A stretch of DNA of 64,000 nt, taken from contig NZ_CP120467.1 of the NCBI RefSeq assembly GCF_029983095.1, forward strand, positions 1,658,501-1,722,500. The letters run 5' to 3'. Below the pieces are notes generated by a model. That model searched no databases, was not told the origin of the DNA, and saw only the letters and a program-made list of their open reading frames with translations. A program made the translations under genes and the position numbers. The DNA comes from Enterococcus montenegrensis. GTDB taxonomy: Bacteria; Bacillota; Bacilli; Lactobacillales; Enterococcaceae. Within the stretch, counting starts at the first letter, position 1. Each line of letters opens with the position of its first letter. Positions 1-9,758 of the stretch are shown here, piece by piece.

Positions 1-1006
1 AATGCTGTAAGCCTTCATAAACAAGAGAACGTTCCTCAATTTCTGCCATGCGACTAATATCATTATTCCCACCACTGATAACGCAAATGATGGTTTTTCC
101 TTTAATTTCATCTTTTAAAACTTCTAATGCTGCCACACTCACAGCACCAGCCGGCTCAGCCACAATCGCTTGCTTGGTATATAATTCTAAAATAGTCGAA
201 CAAACTAAACCTTCATCTACCACTGCTAACGCGTCTAAGTAAGCTTTGGCATGAAAATACGTTAATAACCCCACTTCTTTAACCGCAGCGCCGTCAACAA
301 ACTTGTCAATTTCATTTAATGAAACTGGACCACCATGATCAAAAGCCGCTTGCATAGAAGGTGCTCCTTTTGGCTCAACTCCAATAATTTTTGTTGCTGG
401 ACTCGTATTTTTTACATAAGAGGCAATCCCGCTGATTAACCCGCCGCCACCAATGGCAGCTAAAATATAATCAGGCTTAAATCCTTCTTTTTGGGCATCG
501 GTCATCATTTCAAGCGCTAGTGTACCTTGTCCAGCAATAATATCTGGATCATTAAAAGGATCAATAAATGCCATTTTGTGTTTTACTGCGAATTCTTTTG
601 CCGCTTTTGCTGAAGCATCAAAAGTATCGCCAACTAATCTGATTGAAACTTTCTTGCCACCAAAAAATTCTACCTGTGCAATTTTTTGGTGTGGTGTCGT
701 TGTGGGCATAAAGATAACAGCAGAAATATTCATTTCGTGACTAGTATAAGCAACTCCTTGGGCATGATTACCAGCACTAGCACAAACTACCCCATTAACT
801 AATTGTTCATGGGGTAGTTTTTTTATGGCATAATAAGCACCTCTTAACTTGAAGGACCGAACTTTTTGCAAATCTTCCCGCTTTAATAAAATCGTTGCCT
901 CATACTTTTCAGATAAGTAGCGATCGTATTGTAATGGCGTATGGCTAACTGCCTCTTTTAATACTTTGTATGCCCTTTTGATTTGTACATCCGTCGTCAA
1001 ATCCAA
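1..1006 (-). CDS. ilvA: threonine dehydratase IlvA (C-terminus off the left edge)
   Basis: PLP enzyme that deaminates threonine to 2-oxobutanoate, the entry step to isoleucine. I read about 335 codons without a stop from a TTG start at 1006, which sits behind GGAGGTGAG. The PLP lysine lies in SFKLRG (about K53), followed by the SAGNHAQG loop and the glycine-rich phosphate loop (IGGGGLISG). The catalytic domain ends in ERSLVYEG, after which the short IlvA form normally has an ACT-like regulatory domain; that part lies beyond base 1. It is the last visible gene of the ilv operon, 17 bp after ilvC. TTG rather than ATG may lower its expression. Family assignment is firm; whether the C-terminus is intact cannot be seen. 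Confidence 0.95.
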   Translation of the reverse strand, partial: MDLTTDVQIKRAYKVLKEAVSHTPLQYDRYLSEKYEATILLKREDLQKVRSFKLRGAYYAIKKLPHEQLVNGVVCASAGNHAQGVAYTSHEMNISAVIFMPTTTPHQKIAQVEFFGGKKVSIRLVGDTFDASAKAAKEFAVKHKMAFIDPFNDPDIIAGQGTLALEMMTDAQKEGFKPDYILAAIGGGGLISGIASYVKNTSPATKIIGVEPKGAPSMQAAFDHGGPVSLNEIDKFVDGAAVKEVGLLTYFHAKAYLDALAVVDEGLVCSTILELYTKQAIVAEPAGAVSVAALEVLKDEIKGKTIICVISGGNNDISRMAEIEERSLVYEGLQH

Positions 1007-1023
1007 GGTGCTCACCTCCAAAA

Positions 1024-2070
<1,047 letters not shown>

Positions 2071-2547
2071 TTAACCTCTAGTAAAGCCAGTAATGCCTGT
2101 ACGTGCCATTTCTTTAATTCCGTATGGTCTTAAAATATCAATACACGCATCAACTTTTTCAGATGAGCCGGCAATTTGAACGGCAATAGTTTTGATACCC
2201 ACGTCGACAATGTCTGCTCGAAAGGGTTCGATCATTGTTTTAATCTCTGTTCTCGTAGCAGCTGGCGCATTCACCTTGACCAGTGCCAATTCCCGCTCAA
2301 GATGTGGCTCATCGGTAATATCAGAAACTTTTACGACCGCAATTTGTTTATTGAGCTGTTTGGTGACTTGTTCAACTTCAGCTAAGGTCGCAACATTAAT
2401 AACAAAGGTCATGCGAGAAATTTCTTTATCTTCAGTTTCTCCAACGGAAATACTTTCAATATTCACTTGTCGGCGATACAAGACACTACTAATCCGACTT
2501 AAAACGCCAACGTGATTGTAGACCATCGCAGTAATCATCCGTTTCAT
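2071..2547 (-). CDS. ilvN: acetolactate synthase small (regulatory) subunit IlvN
   Basis: Regulatory partner of IlvB that confers valine feedback inhibition. 158 residues: an N-terminal ACT domain (MKRMITAMVYNHVGVLSRISSV begins the fold; the NHVGVLSRI part is the ligand loop) and the ALS small-subunit C-terminal domain ending in a conserved GIKEMARTGITG segment. It starts one base after the ilvB stop codon, so the two are almost certainly translationally coupled; the ribosome-binding site lies inside the last ilvB codons. Nothing is odd in length or motifs. Confidence 0.96.
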   Translation of the reverse strand: MKRMITAMVYNHVGVLSRISSVLYRRQVNIESISVGETEDKEISRMTFVINVATLAEVEQVTKQLNKQIAVVKVSDITDEPHLERELALVKVNAPAATRTEIKTMIEPFRADIVDVGIKTIAVQIAGSSEKVDACIDILRPYGIKEMARTGITGFTRG

Positions 2548-2548
2548 T

Positions 2549-4258
2549 TTAGTCCACCCCTATCATTTGATCATTGGCTTTTCCCGGAGGAATCATCGGT
2601 AAGACATGTTCGGTGGGGGAAATAACAACTTCAATTAAACCTGGTCCTGGCTTGTTAAATGCCTTAGTAAAATCAGCTTCCATCGTTGCTGGATTTTCAA
2701 TTTTGACGCCATTTATGCCGTAAGCTTTTGCTAACATGACAAAGTCTGGTGAGCTTGCAAAAACTGATTGGGAACGACGATTCTCATAGAAAACTTCCTG
2801 CCATTGTCGCACCATTCCCAAAGAATTATTATTTAGCAAAATAAATTTAATATCTAATTGGTGTTCATTTAAAATAGCGAACTCTTGATTGGTCATTTGG
2901 AAACCGCCATCCCCCACAAAAACGACAATTTGACTATCGGGATTCCCAAATTTAGCACCAATACCAGCGGGAATACCATAACCCATAGTCCCTAATCCAC
3001 CGCTTGTAACCAATTGATTGGCAAATTTGAAAGGATAATACTGCGCAACCCACATTTGATGTTGGCCAACATCAGTTACCACGTAAGCATTACCTTTCGT
3101 CAATTTTCCCACAAGTTCAATTACTTTTTGTGGTTTAATTTCTGTAGTGCTATTACGATCGTAAGTAAATGGTTTTTCTTGGTGACGCTGCAGGCATAAA
3201 GATTGCCATTTTCTAGTATCTTGGACTTTAATTTCTTTATTCAACATACTCAAAAGAGCTTTTTTTACGTCTGCTACGATGGGAATCGCAGTTGGAATGA
3301 TTTTCCCAATTTCTGCAGGATCAATATCAACGTGAGCTACTGTTGCGTTTTGGGCAAAATCTTTTGGAGAAGTTGCCAAACGGTCTGAAAAACGACAACC
3401 AAAGTTAATCAATAAATCACAATCCACTAACGCCATATTAGCTGCATAAGATCCGTGCATACCTGCCATGCCTAAGAATAATTCATGATCGCTTTTAAGA
3501 ACGCCCAAACCCAGCAAACTTGAAATTGTGGGAATCTGATATTTTTCAACAAAACGCGTAAGTTCCATTGCTGCATTTGCGGCCACAACTCCTCCACCAG
3601 CTAAAACTACAGGTCGTTTTGCTTCTGCTAATTTTTCCATCAACCGATTTATCTGCAGTGCAGAAGGCTGCGTATTGGGATGATAGCTTTCTAGGTGAAC
3701 TTCATTTGCTGGTTGCGCATCAGTTTGACAAACTGTCATATCTTTAGGCAAATCAACTACTACTGGACCTTTACGACCTGTAGTGGCAATATGAAACGCT
3801 TCGTTTAAAATTTGAGGTAAATCATTGATATTACGGACTTGATAATTATTTTTTGTAATCGGTAGCGTGATACCTAAAATATCAGCTTCTTGAAAAGCAT
3901 CTTTCCCGATTCCTTGCGTCACCACTTGCCCGGTAATAACCACTAAGGGGACTGAATCACTCATCGCATCAGCAATCCCTGTTACAACATTTGTTGCTCC
4001 CGGACCGCTCGTAACAACAACAACTCCCGGTTTTCCGGTTGACTTAGCATATCCTTGTGCGGCATGAACAGCTCCTTGTTCGTGTCTGGTTAAAATATTG
4101 GGAATATCTTCGTGGTAAAGCGCGTCATATAATGGCAAGACCGAGCCGCCAGGATACCCAAAAATAATTTCAACGTCTTGTTTTGCTAGACAGTCTAATA
4201 ATAATTTTGCACCTGAAAATTGTTCTGCGACGCTTGCATTTTTTTGCGTACTTGCCAT
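2549..4258 (-). CDS. ilvB: acetolactate synthase large (catalytic) subunit IlvB
   Basis: ThDP-, FAD- and Mg-dependent enzyme that condenses two pyruvates, or pyruvate with 2-oxobutanoate. 569 residues in the order PYR domain (FGYPGGSVLPLYDAL; catalytic Glu about E60 in TRHEQGAVHAA), central FAD domain, PP domain with the ThDP motif from GDGGFQMTNQE to LLNNNSLG. The anabolic type is indicated by the regulatory subunit encoded next door and by the ilv context, not by a catabolic alsD neighbour. It begins 5 bp after ilvD. Confidence 0.96.
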   Translation of the reverse strand: MASTQKNASVAEQFSGAKLLLDCLAKQDVEIIFGYPGGSVLPLYDALYHEDIPNILTRHEQGAVHAAQGYAKSTGKPGVVVVTSGPGATNVVTGIADAMSDSVPLVVITGQVVTQGIGKDAFQEADILGITLPITKNNYQVRNINDLPQILNEAFHIATTGRKGPVVVDLPKDMTVCQTDAQPANEVHLESYHPNTQPSALQINRLMEKLAEAKRPVVLAGGGVVAANAAMELTRFVEKYQIPTISSLLGLGVLKSDHELFLGMAGMHGSYAANMALVDCDLLINFGCRFSDRLATSPKDFAQNATVAHVDIDPAEIGKIIPTAIPIVADVKKALLSMLNKEIKVQDTRKWQSLCLQRHQEKPFTYDRNSTTEIKPQKVIELVGKLTKGNAYVVTDVGQHQMWVAQYYPFKFANQLVTSGGLGTMGYGIPAGIGAKFGNPDSQIVVFVGDGGFQMTNQEFAILNEHQLDIKFILLNNNSLGMVRQWQEVFYENRRSQSVFASSPDFVMLAKAYGINGVKIENPATMEADFTKAFNKPGPGLIEVVISPTEHVLPMIPPGKANDQMIGVD

Positions 4259-4263
4259 TTATA

Positions 4264-5952
4264 TCACTCCATTTCTTCTGGTAATTTCATGATCCCACCG
4301 GTATGAGCCGAGGTAACTAAAGCTGAATAGCGGGCTAACCAACCCTTTTTGACTTTACGTTTAAATTGCGGTAACCCTTCTGCACGAAAAGTCATTTCTT
4401 CTTGGGATAAGGCTACGTTAATGGTTCGTTTTACTAAGTCAATTGTGATTTCATCACCATCACAAATGAGCGCTAAGGGCCCACCACTAGCAGCTTCAGG
4501 GGAAATATGACCAACTGCAATTCCTCTTGTTGCCCCAGAAAAACGTCCATCTGTAATTAACGCCACGTCTTTGCCTAAACCACGTCCAACAATGCTAGAT
4601 GTTGGGGCCAGCATTTCAGGCATTCCTGGTCCGCCTTTTGGCCCTTCATAACGAATTACGACCACATGACCTTTTTGAACAATATGATTGTCAATCGCAT
4701 TAACTGCTTCATCGTGAGAATTAAAACAAATTGCTTTTCCTGTGAAGACTTTAACACTAGGATCTACCCCACCAACTTTAATGACACTACCTTCTGGTGC
4801 GATATTGCCATATAAAATTGATAGTCCACCCACTGGACTATAAGGATTTTCTTTTGGATGAATAACCGCTTCATTTTGAATTGTAGCATGGGCCACATTT
4901 TCTCGAATTGTTTTACCCGTCACTGTAATCCGATCGGAATGAATCGCTCCTTCAATGTGAACTAATTCATTAATGATGGCAGAAACACCACCTGCTTTGT
5001 GGACATCATGCATTGAATAAGCAGAGGATGGGGCAATTTTAGCTAAATAAGGAACACGTTTAGCAATTGCATTAACTTCTTCCAAATTGTAATTAATTTG
5101 TGCTTCATTGGCGATCGCTAGGGTATGTAACACCGTATTGGTTGAACCGCCCATCGCCATATCCAAAGCAAAAGCATCATCGATTGCTTCTTTTGTTACA
5201 ATTTCACGAGGCTTTATTTGTTTTTTCACAAGATCCATTAAATGATGAGCCGATTTTCGGACTAATTCTTTTCGTTCTTTGGAAACGGCTAAAATCGTTC
5301 CATTACCCGGTAATGCTAATCCTAAAATCTCTAACAAACAGTTCATAGAATTGGCGGTAAACATTCCAGCACAAGAACCACAAGTCGGGCAGGCATTTTG
5401 TTCTAAAAAATTAAAATCAGCTTCTGACATCTGACCTTCCTTGTAAGCACCAACAGCTTCAAACATTGAAGATAACGTCGCTTTGTGTCCTTTGGGATCA
5501 ATTCCTGCTTTCATGGGACCGCCAGAACAAAAAATTGAAGGGACATCAGTTCTAACTGAAGCCATGATCATTCCCGGTGTAATCTTGTCGCAATTCGGCA
5601 TATAAAAAACACCGTCAAACCAGTGCGCGTTTATCACCGTTTCAGCTGCATCAGCAATTAATTCACGACTAGGCAATGAATAGCGCATCCCAATATGTCC
5701 CATCGCAATCCCATCATCAACACCAATTGTATTAAACTCAAAAGGAATGCCACCAGCTTCGCGAATCGCTTCTTTAGCTACTTCAGCAAGCTCTCTTAAA
5801 TGAACGTGACCGGGAACAATATCGATATAAGAATTGCAGATGGCAATAAAAGGTTTATTCATATCTTGAATATTTTTAACTTGTCCAGTTGCATACAATA
5901 AACTGCGAGCTGGCGCCGCATCGATTCCTTTTTTTATTTGATCACTTCTCAT
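4264..5952 (-). CDS. ilvD: dihydroxy-acid dehydratase IlvD
   Basis: Fe-S enzyme that dehydrates dihydroxy acids to the 2-keto acids of valine and isoleucine. 562 residues. The cluster cysteines are visible at about C39 (AICNSY), C121 (NCDKITPG) and in the [15 protein letters not shown] segment. I place the start at ATG 5952 ([11 protein letters not shown]), with GGGAG 8 bases upstream, rather than at the in-frame ATG 5967, where the same GGGAG would be inside the gene. First gene of the operon; it directly follows the attenuator at 5983-6184, so it is the main target of that control. Confidence 0.97.
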   Translation of the reverse strand: MRSDQIKKGIDAAPARSLLYATGQVKNIQDMNKPFIAICNSYIDIVPGHVHLRELAEVAKEAIREAGGIPFEFNTIGVDDGIAMGHIGMRYSLPSRELIADAAETVINAHWFDGVFYMPNCDKITPGMIMASVRTDVPSIFCSGGPMKAGIDPKGHKATLSSMFEAVGAYKEGQMSEADFNFLEQNACPTCGSCAGMFTANSMNCLLEILGLALPGNGTILAVSKERKELVRKSAHHLMDLVKKQIKPREIVTKEAIDDAFALDMAMGGSTNTVLHTLAIANEAQINYNLEEVNAIAKRVPYLAKIAPSSAYSMHDVHKAGGVSAIINELVHIEGAIHSDRITVTGKTIRENVAHATIQNEAVIHPKENPYSPVGGLSILYGNIAPEGSVIKVGGVDPSVKVFTGKAICFNSHDEAVNAIDNHIVQKGHVVVIRYEGPKGGPGMPEMLAPTSSIVGRGLGKDVALITDGRFSGATRGIAVGHISPEAASGGPLALICDGDEITIDLVKRTINVALSQEEMTFRAEGLPQFKRKVKKGWLARYSALVTSAHTGGIMKLPEEME

Positions 5953-5982
5953 TTCATCAGCTCCCATTTTTATCGATTTAAG

Positions 5983-6014
5983 AAAAAAAGCATCCCAATG
6001 TTTTGGGATGCTTT
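5983..6014 (-). terminator. terminator of the ilv attenuator
   Basis: Read on the minus strand: AAAGCATCCC, loop AAAACATT, GGGATGC, then seven T. It lies about 30 bases before the ilvD start and after the leader peptide, so it would end transcription before the structural genes. An upstream GGGAT at about 6019-6023 can pair with the ATCCC of its 5' arm and act as an antiterminator. Confidence 0.85.
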
Positions 6015-6081
6015 AGTAAGAATCCCTCTCGCTAGCGCAAATAGGACTCAAACAACCGGATTTTTACTCATCTTCCGTGTT

Positions 6082-6141
6082 CTAAGTCCAGGACTTGATA
6101 ATTAAAATGACGATTTCATGATTCAAGTCGAATTTGCACAT
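6082..6141 (-). CDS. ilv leader peptide (attenuation peptide, 19 residues)
   Basis: A 20-codon reading frame (ATG 6141, stop TAG 6082-6084) preceded by AGGAG seven bases upstream. It translates as MCKFDLNHEIVILIIKSWT, so six consecutive codons are Ile-Val-Ile-Leu-Ile-Ile, exactly the end products of the operon it precedes. The last codons hold AAGTCC, which can pair with the adjacent GGACTT. The longer downstream segment GGACTTAGAACACGGA can instead pair with TCCGGTTGTTTGAGTCC further on. These mutually exclusive stems, followed by the terminator, are the architecture of ribosome-mediated attenuation as known for E. coli ilv operons and reported for the Lactococcus leu-ilv operon. Too short for ordinary gene callers. 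I see no T-box motif, so this seems to take its place. Confidence 0.85.
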   Translation of the reverse strand: MCKFDLNHEIVILIIKSWT

Positions 6142-6190
6142 AAAGGATTCTCCTATTCTTAAAAAGGCTTATTTTCAATTAATTTTGTTA

Positions 6191-6219
6191 AATATATCGT
6201 GTTCACTAAGTAAAGTCAA
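6191..6219 (-). promoter_or_regulatory. promoter of the ilv operon
   Basis: -35 TTGACT at 6214-6219 and -10 TATATT at 6191-6196 on the minus strand with a 17-bp spacer. Predicted start is near 6184, giving a leader of about 230 nt before ilvD. Confidence 0.8.
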
Positions 6220-6221
6220 TG

Positions 6222-6236
6222 AATTTTCAGAATTTT
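6222..6236. promoter_or_regulatory. CodY-like box 1 at the ilv promoter
   Basis: AATTTTCAGAATTTT matches the CodY consensus AATTTTCWGAAAATT at 13 of 15 positions. It ends 3 bp upstream of the -35 element, a position from which bound CodY would hinder RNA polymerase. Confidence 0.65.
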
Positions 6237-6252
6237 TTTATTTTCTTTCTTT

Positions 6253-6267
6253 ATTGTTCAGAAAATT
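6253..6267. promoter_or_regulatory. CodY-like box 2 at the ilv promoter
   Basis: ATTGTTCAGAAAATT matches the CodY consensus at 13 of 15 positions. Its centre lies 31 bp from that of box 1, about three helical turns, so both sites face the same side of the DNA. Confidence 0.6.
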
Positions 6268-6362
6268 GTTTGCTGTTTTTCCCAAAAAAATTTGCGACAA
6301 ACTGATTATTCTAACACTACTTATTAATTATGCTATCTCAACTCTAATATTTTGTCATTCAT

Positions 6363-6384
6363 AACGAATGTTAGGGTTCGTTAT
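6363..6384 (-). terminator. hairpin at the trpA stop codon (possible weak terminator)
   Basis: On the minus strand ATAACGAA and TTCGTTAT form an 8-bp stem around CCCTAACA, overlapping the trpA stop codon. No T-run follows, so termination would be weak or Rho-like. Confidence 0.35.
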
Positions 6385-7145
6385 TGCATAATTTGATAAA
6401 TAATTTTCCTGGTTGCTGCTATTCCTTCATTTTCCAAAGTCGAAACGATTTTACTGCCGATGACAACGCCATCGCAATTGGCTTTAAAACGTGTCACATG
6501 TTCTTTTTGACTAATACCAAAACCAGCCAAAACCGGGATACTGCTTTGCTTGGTGATATAGGCCAAGTGGTCGTCTAATTTTTTTTCATAATCATTCTTA
6601 CTTCCTGTGATGCCGTTAAGTGTTACAGCATAGACAAAGCCTTCTGCTACACTTAAAAGTTCGGTGATACGTTTTTTTGAACTAGTCAAAGAAATCAATT
6701 GTAATAATGCAATATCATTTTCATCCAACACTGGTTTGACTAAATCACGATGTTCAAAGGGCAAATCGGGAATGATCATTCCTTTTACATCCGTTTGCGC
6801 GATATCTTCAACGAACTTTTCAAGACCATAACGAAAAAAAGAATTTGTATAGCCCATCATGATTAAAGGCACTGGTGCGTGTATCTCTTTTAAGGCAGCG
6901 ATAATTTTTGCCAATGTTACTTTTTTTTGTAATGCTTTTAGGCCCGCTTTTTGAATTGTTGGACCATCTGCAACTGGGTCAGAAAAAGGAATACCAATTT
7001 CAATTGCATCTGCACCACACTCGGCTAACATATGAATTTCTTGGGCTAAATTTTCTAATCCGTTAGCACCGGCCATGAGATAGGGAACAAACAATGTTTT
7101 TCCGGTTTCTCTTTTCTTTTGTAAAAAATATGTTAGTGATTTCAT
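6381..7145 (-). CDS. trpA: tryptophan synthase alpha subunit TrpA
   Basis: Cleaves indole-3-glycerol phosphate to indole and passes the indole to TrpB through a tunnel. 254 residues forming a TIM barrel. Both catalytic acids are present at the E. coli positions: Glu49 (AIEIGIPFSDP) and Asp60 (VADGPTIQ). It starts one base after the trpB stop, so it is translationally coupled. Because trpF is broken and no trpE, trpD or trpC is visible, its substrate may no longer be made by this locus; the enzyme itself looks intact. Confidence 0.96.
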   Translation of the reverse strand: MKSLTYFLQKKRETGKTLFVPYLMAGANGLENLAQEIHMLAECGADAIEIGIPFSDPVADGPTIQKAGLKALQKKVTLAKIIAALKEIHAPVPLIMMGYTNSFFRYGLEKFVEDIAQTDVKGMIIPDLPFEHRDLVKPVLDENDIALLQLISLTSSKKRITELLSVAEGFVYAVTLNGITGSKNDYEKKLDDHLAYITKQSSIPVLAGFGISQKEHVTRFKANCDGVVIGSKIVSTLENEGIAATRKIIYQIMQ

Positions 7146-7146
7146 C

Positions 7147-8334
7147 TTATTTTCCCTCTCTTTCTTTGATTTGGGCTACATCTTTATCGCCACGACCAGA
7201 TAAACAAATTACCATTCCTTCACTTTTTGCTAAAGTTGGGGCAAGTTTTAAAGCATACGCAATAGCATGGGAACTTTCCAAAGCAGGAATAATCCCTTCT
7301 AACTTGGAAAGCAAGTGAAAAGCAGCTACTGCCTCCTCATCTGTTACACTTACATATTCAGCTCTCTTTATTTCATGTAGATAAGAATGTTCTGGTCCAA
7401 TCCCCGGATAGTCTAGTCCAGCAGAAATAGAAAAAGCTTCTTCGACTTGACCATCCGCATCTTGTAATAAGAACATTTTGCTACCATGTAAAACACCAAC
7501 TGCCCCTTTAGTTATTGAAGCTGCATGCTGTGAGGTATCAAGTCCTTTACCCGAAGCTTCTACCCCAATTAATTTTACCGATTCATCATTTATAAATGGA
7601 TAAAACAGCCCCATAGCATTGCTGCCACCCCCAACACAGGCAAGGGCAATTTCTGGTAGCTTTTTTTCTTTTGCAAAATATTGTTCCCGGGCTTCTTGAC
7701 CAATAACACTTTGATAGTCCCGTACAATTTCAGGAAACGGATGAGGACCTAAAACTGATCCCATCACGTAATGCGTATCTTCCACCTGCGCAACCCAATA
7801 GCGTAATGCCTCATTCACCGCATCTTTTAAGGTTTTACTTCCAGAAGTTACACTAACAACTTTTGCCCCCAAAAGCTCCATCCGAAAAACATTCAATTCT
7901 TGGCGGCTAACATCTACTTCTCCCATAAAAATAATGCATTCCATTCCAAATAGCGCTGTTGCTGTCGCCGTTGCTACCCCATGTTGACCAGCACCCGTTT
8001 CAGCAACTATTTTAGTTTTGCCCATTTTTTTCGCTAGCAAAACTTGGCCTAAAGCGTTATTGATCTTATGAGCACCCGTATGATTTAAATCTTCTCTTTT
8101 TAAATAAATTTTGCCACCGCCACAATAATTTGTTAAACGTTCGGCAAAAAACAAAGGCGTTTTACGTCCAACATAATCTTTTAAATAATAGCTTAGCTCT
8201 GCTTGAAAGGCTTCGTCTTTTTTTGATGCTTCATAGGTTTTAGTCAGTTCTTTAACAGCATACATCAATGTTTCCGGGACAAACTGTCCCCCAAAAGAAC
8301 CATAAAAACCCTTTTCATTTGGCATTTTATACAT
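7147..8334 (-). CDS. trpB: tryptophan synthase beta subunit TrpB
   Basis: PLP enzyme that joins indole and serine to tryptophan. 395 residues, usual length. The Schiff-base lysine is K90 in [14 protein letters not shown], and the phosphate loop GGGSNAMG is present. The start ATG at 8334 has AGGAGG six bases upstream. It follows the trpF remnant by about 20 bp. No promoter is evident in the foreign DNA now lying upstream, so expression may rest on chance or antisense transcription. With intact TrpB the cell could still use imported indole. Confidence 0.96.
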   Translation of the reverse strand: MYKMPNEKGFYGSFGGQFVPETLMYAVKELTKTYEASKKDEAFQAELSYYLKDYVGRKTPLFFAERLTNYCGGGKIYLKREDLNHTGAHKINNALGQVLLAKKMGKTKIVAETGAGQHGVATATATALFGMECIIFMGEVDVSRQELNVFRMELLGAKVVSVTSGSKTLKDAVNEALRYWVAQVEDTHYVMGSVLGPHPFPEIVRDYQSVIGQEAREQYFAKEKKLPEIALACVGGGSNAMGLFYPFINDESVKLIGVEASGKGLDTSQHAASITKGAVGVLHGSKMFLLQDADGQVEEAFSISAGLDYPGIGPEHSYLHEIKRAEYVSVTDEEAVAAFHLLSKLEGIIPALESSHAIAYALKLAPTLAKSEGMVICLSGRGDKDVAQIKEREGK

Positions 8335-8354
8335 ATAATTCCTCCTAAAAAATT

Positions 8355-8460
8355 TTAATTAGTTTTAACTTTCTGAATAAATGCAGTAATTTTTGCTAAA
8401 TCTTTTTTTCCTCCAGTTTCAACGCCACTTGAAACATCGACAGCAAACTCGTCCCACCTC
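8355..8460 (-). pseudogene. trpF: trpF remnant (3' end of phosphoribosylanthranilate isomerase)
   Basis: Minus-strand reading gives FAVDVSSGVETGG, then KKDLAKITAFIQKV and a TAA stop at 8355-8357. This is the conserved C-terminal end of TrpF, with the phosphate-binding DVSSGVE motif. Upstream of about 8450-8462 the similarity stops and the sequence becomes a phage repressor gene on the other strand. Some 170 N-terminal residues are missing, so no activity is possible. The position directly before trpB is the normal trpF place in trp operons. Confidence 0.85.
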
Positions 8461-8471
8461 GCCAAGAAAAA

Positions 8472-8909
8472 GTGTATAACTTTGCTGAACGTCAACTCGA
8501 AGAGCAAAATCGAGGAAACATGGTGCACTTTCCTAAAAAGGAAAAACTTCCGACAATCAAAAATTCAGCTTCTGCCGCCAACCCGACTGAATTAGTTTAT
8601 GGCGATACAGTTGTAGAGGAAGAAGAATTTGAAAGGGTTCCAAGTAGTGCTGATTTTGCCGTTCCTATTATAGGAGATTCAATGGAGCCAGTAATCAGAA
8701 ATGGGCAATTTGTATTTGTTAAGGAACAACCAGACGTGGAAGACGGTGAGATTGCTATCGTTGAAATAGATGGTGATGGCGTGACGTGTAAAGAAGTATA
8801 TAAGGATTATGAGAGTCAAACGATTATTCTACGCTCTATAAACGAATTATATGAAGATAGAGTCGTCTCACCGGAACAGATTAGAATAATCGGGAAGGTC
8901 GTATTCTAA
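8472..8909 (+). pseudogene. phage CI-like repressor fragment, S24 peptidase domain only
   Basis: The 145 codons encode the C-terminal half of a CI/LexA-type repressor: a linker, then the self-cleavage domain with the catalytic serine S70 in PIIGDSMEP and the lysine K107 in VTCKEVY. The N-terminal helix-turn-helix DNA-binding domain is absent. The frame runs open upstream (RQEKVYNFAERQL fits a repressor linker) to the trpF junction near 8455-8462, where it becomes non-homologous. The only start candidate, GTG 8472, has no good ribosome-binding site. Most likely a broken gene; a truncated protein that only dimerises is a remote alternative. Confidence 0.8.
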
Positions 8910-8956
8910 AAAAATACCCCAGTCGGAGTTGGCGCTCCGGCTAGGGTTGGTATTTA
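8910..8956 (+). terminator. terminator after the repressor fragment
   Basis: Nested inverted repeat: AAATACC with GGTATTT outside and CGGAG with CTCCG inside, following the repressor stop by one base. The A-run before and T-run after suit termination on either strand. Confidence 0.7.
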
Positions 8957-9002
8957 AGATGTTTGCTAAGTGAAATTATTATACCAGAAATGAGGGAAAT
9001 GG

Positions 9003-9758
9003 ATGAAAAAGTTAGTTAGTTTAGTTTTGGCGGTTGGAGCTGTTTTTATACTTGGTTCCTGTGGAAGTAGCGGAGAAGATAGCAAAAAGGAGTCTCTCGT
9101 TGATTTAAAAGCTACTGAAATCCCAGTGCAAGAAGACGGAACTTTTGTAATTGAAGGGACTATGAAAAATGCAGGTACGATTTTTACGGTAGCAGGAAAT
9201 GCTATGCCGATTGTAGGAGATAGCGACGGAAACTTTTCTCACTCTATCAAAATGAATGACCTTATGGATAGCGCAGATTTAGTTGCTAAATATATGAACG
9301 ATGAGCAAACAATCAAGTTGAAATTTGATACAGCAAAATATGAAAAAGCTTTACAATCTTCATCCTCCGAACCAGCTTCTGAGGTTAGCACAGAACCATC
9401 AACATCCCAATCTAGCGACTCTCTACCAATAATTACCGAAGAACAAATGCCCAGCTTTATTGATTATTTAAAAACAGATTTAACAGATAAAAATGTAGAT
9501 ATCAGCACGTATACCTTTTACAATCGTGATAACATGCTATATATTGACGTGCCAAACGAATACAAATACTATGAAAAAGCTGACTTACAAGAGTTCGCAG
9601 ACGGTATGCAAGCCAAGGAGCACGAAGCCTTTAACGTGTGGGCAGCGATGAATAATGTTGATTACAATCAATATCCAATGCTGTTTATAAAAACGGCTGA
9701 TGGCAAAGCGCTAGCCTCACAAAAATTAAACGGTTCTATGGAGTTAAAAGTTAAATAA
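9003..9758 (+). CDS. lipoprotein of a prophage lysogeny module
   Basis: 251 residues. The N-terminus is a lipoprotein signal: MKK, a hydrophobic core, then the lipobox LGSC with Cys20 as the lipidation site, followed by a Ser/Gly/Lys linker. Two regions follow: residues ~30-105 with beta-type periodicity (EIPVQEDGTFVIEGT) and, after a Ser/Glu/Pro/Thr linker (~117-140), a second domain ~141-251 rich in aromatic residues. The gene lies between the repressor and integrase genes and points the same way, the place where temperate phages of lactic acid bacteria such as TP-J34 carry a superinfection-exclusion lipoprotein. I do not recognise the domains; the exclusion role is inference from lipobox and position. 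RBS GAGGG precedes the ATG. Confidence 0.8.
   Translation: MKKLVSLVLAVGAVFILGSCGSSGEDSKKESLVDLKATEIPVQEDGTFVIEGTMKNAGTIFTVAGNAMPIVGDSDGNFSHSIKMNDLMDSADLVAKYMNDEQTIKLKFDTAKYEKALQSSSSEPASEVSTEPSTSQSSDSLPIITEEQMPSFIDYLKTDLTDKNVDISTYTFYNRDNMLYIDVPNEYKYYEKADLQEFADGMQAKEHEAFNVWAAMNNVDYNQYPMLFIKTADGKALASQKLNGSMELKVK

Noticed and set aside
5100-5348. Plus-strand frames inside ilvD, and similar ones inside ilvB, rpsA, cmk, der, pepV and the MapZ-like gene
   Set aside because: They are antisense frames of strongly conserved genes, without ribosome-binding sites or recognisable domains.
5968-6184. T-box riboswitch before ilvD
   Set aside because: No AGGGTGG-type T-box sequence or specifier stem is visible; the leader peptide and its competing stems explain the terminator better.
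8472-8909. LexA or a UmuD-type protein
   Set aside because: It has the S24 domain, but the linker, the missing DNA-binding domain and the position next to a lipoprotein and a phage integrase fit a truncated CI repressor.
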